Assembly: GCA_902798685.1 (NCBI GenBank)
Contig: CADBXO010000014.1
Coordinates: forward strand, 1 to 64,000
Direction: 5' to 3'
Length of the DNA: 64,000 nucleotides
Source: an uncultured Bacteroidales bacterium
GTDB lineage: Bacteria > Bacteroidota > Bacteroidia > Bacteroidales > Bacteroidaceae
Below the pieces are notes generated by a model, which saw only the letters and a list, made by a program, of their open reading frames with translations, ran no database searches and had not been told where the DNA came from. Below are positions 60,210 to 64,000 of this stretch, one piece after another (the stretch's first letter is position 1; each line of letters starts with the position of its first letter). Position numbers and translations under genes: made by a program.

Positions 60210-63200
60210 TACTTTCCAGTGATTCTTATTTTGGCGCTTTCAAATACATAATAAACACACGGTATCACCACGAGACTCAAGAGAGTTGAAGTGACCAGAC
60301 CGCCTATCACGGCAATAGCCATGGGTGAACTCAGCGATGCGCCGTCTCCCAGTCCCAATGCCATAGGCACAAGTGCCAGGATTGTGGTAAGGCTTGTCAT
60401 GAGGATAGGACGGATACGCTGCTGGCCTGCCTCGGCAATGGCGTCGACAAGGCTCAGACCGGACTCCTTAAGCTGTCCTATACGGTCTACAAGTATGATT
60501 GAGTTGTTGACCGCGATACCGGCCAGCATCACCATACCTATGATACCCATAATATTGACTGTAATGCCTGTTGCAAGGAACATCAGTACTGCGCCCACCA
60601 GAGCCAGAGGAATGGTGAGCAGGATGGTGAACGGATGCAGCAGTGACTCGAACTGTGATGCCATTACCATATATACCAGTACTATTGAGAGCAGCAGTGC
60701 CAGCAGAAGGCTGTTCATGGATTCTGCGCGGCGCTCCTCCTCACCGGTTACGGTGATTGAGTAGTTCTGAGGCAGCTCGATACCGGATACAGCCTCTCTT
60801 GTACGCTGTGCAGCCTTGTCAAGCGATACAGACTCGTCAATATCGGCAGTGACGCGTGTCACACGGTTCTGATTGAGACGGTAGATCTCCTTAGGAGCAG
60901 TGCTCTCTGTAATTCTGGCAAGCTCCACAAGGCGGAAATCCTTCTGGCCCGATGTGATAACCATATTGTTCAGATCGGCCAGTGATATTCCGGGCACCTT
61001 GATGCTGATATCTCTCATGTCACCCTTGTAGTCCATCTGTCCGGCTTCACGTCCGGCAAGATGCTGCTGAATCTGGGTGATGATGGTTGATACGTTGATG
61101 TTGTTCATACCGGCCATGGCGCGGTCAACCGTGATGATGATCTCAGGTGCGCCGCCTGCCAGCGAGCTCTCTACATTATAGAGGCAGTCAATGGAATCAA
61201 CCGCAGCCTTAACCTGATTGGTCAGTGCCGACAGCAGATCCAGGTCCTCACCCTTTATCTCCACAACCAGCGGAGCATCCTCGGTACCCATCATTGAGTT
61301 CAGGGAGTTCTCATCCTGAGTGAATGAGAGTTCCATACCCTCCACTCCGGCTACATATGATGAAAGTACCTCAGTAAGGTCATCGGGACTTAAAACCGAT
61401 GCCTTTGAAAGCTGAATCTTCATTGATGCGGTGTTCTCACCCTCAAAATCCATATTCTGGGCCGATGCGCCCGGACCTACGTGAGTGTAGATGACGCACT
61501 CGGGATCCTCGGTCAGGTCAAACACCAGGTTCTCAAGACTCTCAACTGTAGATGATGTACGCTCCAGGCTTGTACCCTCGCCCATTCTAACCTTAACGTT
61601 AATGGTACTTGCATCGGCCTTGGGCATGAACTCGGTACCTACATACGGCAGCAGGAACACCGTTCCGGCAACCAGAATGACAGAACCTAATATAACCCAC
61701 CAGCGTTTCTCCACAAGACGTTTCAGGAATGAGCTGTAACCCTTGATGTTCACGGAACTGAAGTTCTTGAGAGGCACAGCCTTCTTGCGACCGAATATCT
61801 TGTCATAGAGTGTAGGAATCACCAGGATAGCCACAAAGAGTGATGAAACCAGTGAGAACGTAACTGTCCAGGCCTCATCCTTGAAGAGTTCACCTGTTGC
61901 TCCGTGCAGATATACGATAGGCAGGAACACCACGATGGTTGTAAGGGTTGATGCCGATACGGCACCGGCCACCTCGGATGTACCGGTTATTGAAGCGTCG
62001 CGCACCGAAAGCCCACGCTCCTGATTTCGGAATATGCTCTCGATAACCACAATGGCGTTATCCACAAGCATACCCGCACCCAGCGCAAGACCTCCCAACG
62101 TAAGGATGTTTATGGTCAGTCCGCTGAAGAACATCAGGTTGAATGTAGCGATGATGGAGACAGGGATTGAAATGGCCACGATAAGTGTGGTACCCATCCT
62201 GCGCAGGAACACGAACAGAACGATAATAGCCAGAATTACACCCATTATGGCGCTGTTCTTGACCTCACCGATGGAACTGTTAATGAATGTAGCCTGGTCA
62301 CTGATAACCTTTACTTCATATCCTGGCAGTGACTTCTGTATCTTGGCAAGGCTTGTCTTGACTCCCTCTACCGCCTTGACGGTATTGTAGTCCATCTCCT
62401 TGAACACAGAGATACCTATGCTTCGCTTTCCGTTCACACGTACTATGTTCTCAGGATCACGGTTCTCAAAGCGTATGGTGGCCACATCACGCAGATAAAT
62501 AGGTGCCATGCTGGCCGATTCAAACTCGCCCACTCTGGCCTGGCTTGTCTCGGTGTTGCGGTAACCTACTATGATGTTGCCGAATGCGGTCTCATCAGTC
62601 AGGGTATTTGAACCTGTAACAAGATACTGGAAACCCTGTTCGGTGATACGGCCGCCTGATACTCTCTGGTTACTCTCCTGAATACGTGACGAAATGTTGT
62701 CAACGGTTATGTTGAAAGCCTTCAGTTTGTAGGGATCGGCATCAATGACCAGGTTGGTGAACTCATCACCGGCCAGTGATACATCGGCCACGCCCTCCAC
62801 TCTCATCAGCTCATTGCACACGTATGAGTCAGCCACCTTGCGCAGCTCGGCCATATCGGTTATGTCCGGGTTGGAGAAACCTATGATCATGATAGGCGCG
62901 GTAGTAGGATCCTTCTGGGATATTCTCAGGTCAGTCACACGGCTGTCCTGTGAGAAACTGCTCATGGCCTTCTCCAGATCCAGGAACGCCTCATCCATAT
63001 TCTTGCGCCATGCGTACTCGACAGTAATGCGGGCAGTACCCACCTTTACGACCGATGAGACCGAACGCACGTCACTCTGACGGGCAATCTGAGACTCCAT
63101 GCTGCGCACGAACTGCTTCTCAATCTCTTCTGGCGGACGCTCGCCGGCGTCAATTTCGACAAACAGGCGCGGGCTGTTCATGCTTGGAAGAAGCTCCACG

Positions 63201-63301
63201 CTCAGCCTGTCATATGATATTTTTCCGAGCAGCAGAATAGCCAGCACCGCCATCGTGACAGTGACCGGTTTCCTGACCGCCCAACTTACAAGTTTTTTCA
63301 T
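60209..63301 (-). CDS. RND efflux transporter permease
   Basis: 1030 residues, normal AcrB-like length. TM1 12-28, porter domain, TM4 GGLALGAGMLVDNAIVVIES (Asp kept, second position Asn, as in several HAE-type pumps), second porter domain, and TM10-12 ending VTSTLLSLVVIPCVYYVFES. It uses the proton gradient to expel lipophilic compounds through an outer-membrane channel. With the fused pump encoded next it may form a mixed trimer, as MdtB/MdtC do; no outer-membrane factor gene is seen in the window. It follows the adaptor gene by 14 bp. Confidence 0.95.
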   Translation of the reverse strand: MKKLVSWAVRKPVTVTMAVLAILLLGKISYDRLSVELLPSMNSPRLFVEIDAGERPPEEIEKQFVRSMESQIARQSDVRSVSSVVKVGTARITVEYAWRKNMDEAFLDLEKAMSSFSQDSRVTDLRISQKDPTTAPIMIIGFSNPDITDMAELRKVADSYVCNELMRVEGVADVSLAGDEFTNLVIDADPYKLKAFNITVDNISSRIQESNQRVSGGRITEQGFQYLVTGSNTLTDETAFGNIIVGYRNTETSQARVGEFESASMAPIYLRDVATIRFENRDPENIVRVNGKRSIGISVFKEMDYNTVKAVEGVKTSLAKIQKSLPGYEVKVISDQATFINSSIGEVKNSAIMGVILAIIVLFVFLRRMGTTLIVAISIPVSIIATFNLMFFSGLTINILTLGGLALGAGMLVDNAIVVIESIFRNQERGLSVRDASITGTSEVAGAVSASTLTTIVVFLPIVYLHGATGELFKDEAWTVTFSLVSSLFVAILVIPTLYDKIFGRKKAVPLKNFSSVNIKGYSSFLKRLVEKRWWVILGSVILVAGTVFLLPYVGTEFMPKADASTINVKVRMGEGTSLERTSSTVESLENLVFDLTEDPECVIYTHVGPGASAQNMDFEGENTASMKIQLSKASVLSPDDLTEVLSSYVAGVEGMELSFTQDENSLNSMMGTEDAPLVVEIKGEDLDLLSALTNQVKAAVDSIDCLYNVESSLAGGAPEIIITVDRAMAGMNNINVSTIITQIQQHLAGREAGQMDYKGDMRDISIKVPGISLADLNNMVITSGQKDFRLVELARITESTAPKEIYRLNQNRVTRVTADIDESVSLDKAAQRTREAVSGIELPQNYSITVTGEEERRAESMNSLLLALLLSIVLVYMVMASQFESLLHPFTILLTIPLALVGAVLMFLATGITVNIMGIIGMVMLAGIAVNNSIILVDRIGQLKESGLSLVDAIAEAGQQRIRPILMTSLTTILALVPMALGLGDGASLSSPMAIAVIGGLVTSTLLSLVVIPCVYYVFESAKIRITGK

Positions 63302-63315
63302 CCTTTACGCTCTGT

Positions 63316-64000
63316 TTATCTTTGGATCTTCACCTTTGAACCGTCTCTCAGGGTCTCAAAACCACGGATGATCAGCTGATCGTCTCTTTCCAGACCGCTC
63401 AGCACCTCTACCTGGTTCTTCTCCTCAAGACCCAGTCTTACCTGCTTGGCGCGGGCAATACCCTGGTCAACTACGAATACGATACGTCTGTTGCGCTCGT
63501 TACGTACAATGTTCTTGGGGATAATGATGGTTGAGCTGTGACTCTCGGTAACGATATCGGCCTTTACGAACATACCCGGACGGATAAGCATCTTATTGTT
63601 GTCAATCATGAGCTTGCCCTTGAATGTACGGGTCTCGGAACTGATAGCCGGTGAAAGCTCGGTGATCTCACCCATGATGGTGTCCTTGGGGAGTGTATAA
63701 TGGGTAATATAAGCCTTCTGGCCTACCTTAACCTCATTGATGGCGCTCTCCGGGAGGTTGATCTCAAGCAGCATCTGGCTGTAATCCATAATGGTTACGA
63801 CCGATGTACCGCTGTTAACCTTTGCCTCCTCCGAGAAGTGCGGCAGGTTTACTATCACGCCGTCAAAGGGAGCGCGTATGTTCATCTTCTCCAGATTCAT
63901 CTCGGCGTTCTCATAATCCAGACGTGAGTTCATGATCTTAACCTCTGAGTTCTTTACCTCGGTCAGAGTGGCACCGCCCTTGTCATAGAGAGACTTGGTC
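63316..64000 (-). CDS. RND periplasmic adaptor (membrane fusion protein), 5' end outside window
   Basis: The frame is open to the window edge (228 codons seen). The visible part runs from the coiled-coil hairpin (TKSLYDKGGATLTEVKNSEV) through the lipoyl domain (MNIRAPFDGVIVNLPHFSEE), the beta-barrel (LLEINLPESAINEVKVGQKA) and the membrane-proximal domain (IIIPKNIVRNERNRRIVFVV). It links the inner-membrane RND pumps to an outer-membrane channel. It is the first gene of the operon seen here; a TolC-like gene or regulator could lie upstream, beyond the edge. Confidence 0.93.
   Translation of the reverse strand, partial: TKSLYDKGGATLTEVKNSEVKIMNSRLDYENAEMNLEKMNIRAPFDGVIVNLPHFSEEAKVNSGTSVVTIMDYSQMLLEINLPESAINEVKVGQKAYITHYTLPKDTIMGEITELSPAISSETRTFKGKLMIDNNKMLIRPGMFVKADIVTESHSSTIIIPKNIVRNERNRRIVFVVDQGIARAKQVRLGLEEKNQVEVLSGLERDDQLIIRGFETLRDGSKVKIQR

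Overview
The window looks like ordinary chromosome of a Bacteroidales bacterium (Bacteroidaceae/Prevotellaceae-like; I cannot resolve the genus). The evidence is as follows. Nearly every 5' region carries the Bacteroidota primary-sigma -7 element TAnnTTTG, several with a TTTG box 19-20 bp upstream. The gene content includes DUF4835, DUF3127, DUF4369, DUF2807, 6-bladed-propeller lipoproteins, FISUMP-like lipoproteins, a Rho with a long Q/N/P-rich insertion, and menaquinone genes. There are no rRNA genes, insertion sequences, prophage genes or CRISPR arrays. Two tRNA genes are present: Asp(GTC) on the minus strand and Cys(GCA) on the plus strand.

Layout. 1-2.7 kb: three paralogous secreted proteins, two with a C-terminal beta-barrel-like domain. 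2.7-6.1 kb: mfd. 6.3-10.8 kb: DUF2975/HTH pair, then GT2-pyrC-plsC, then a DUF4369 lipoprotein. 11-15.3 kb: divIC, dnaX, and the KDG kinase/aldolase pair. 15.3-16.7 kb: PEGA/outer-membrane protein, candidate small RNA or attenuator, and a cobalamin riboswitch with no cobalamin gene beside it. 16.7-22.2 kb: HAD phosphatase, tRNA-Asp, a recR operon, engB, and an ECF sigma factor with a membrane partner. 22.3-28.7 kb: two successive BlaI-type repressor/M56 peptidase pairs and linked envelope proteins. 28.9-40 kb: rho, a DUF3127 SSB-like protein, dnaN-exonuclease-coaBC::DUF4835-recN-rlmB, and a ClpB without N-domain. 40.3-49.4 kb: tRNA-Cys, menA-ubiE, a lipoprotein, marC, then phoH-purC-aroE-TPM-lemA-purM. 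49.4-54.7 kb: DUF2807 protein, a metY::metA fusion with a divergent Lrp regulator, and pepD. 54.8-64 kb: an efflux operon (adaptor, RND, RND::ABC fusion, ABC permease) running off the right edge.

A recurrent theme is gene fusion. In the RND::ABC protein a membrane segment seems to be inserted inside the ATPase domain. CoaBC is fused in frame through an internal signal sequence to the secreted DUF4835 protein. An O-acetylhomoserine sulfhydrylase is fused to the homoserine acyltransferase that makes its substrate. AroE is tethered to the membrane by an N-terminal helix and a Pro/Glu linker. The RND::ABC operon is the strongest candidate for an undescribed system. The second-best leads are the orphan cobalamin riboswitch and the two repressor/protease sensor pairs that carry a TonB-receptor-like 'VNG' motif. 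Nothing here was run through a database; family names rest on recognised motifs, and all 'unusual' statements are relative to the family forms I know.
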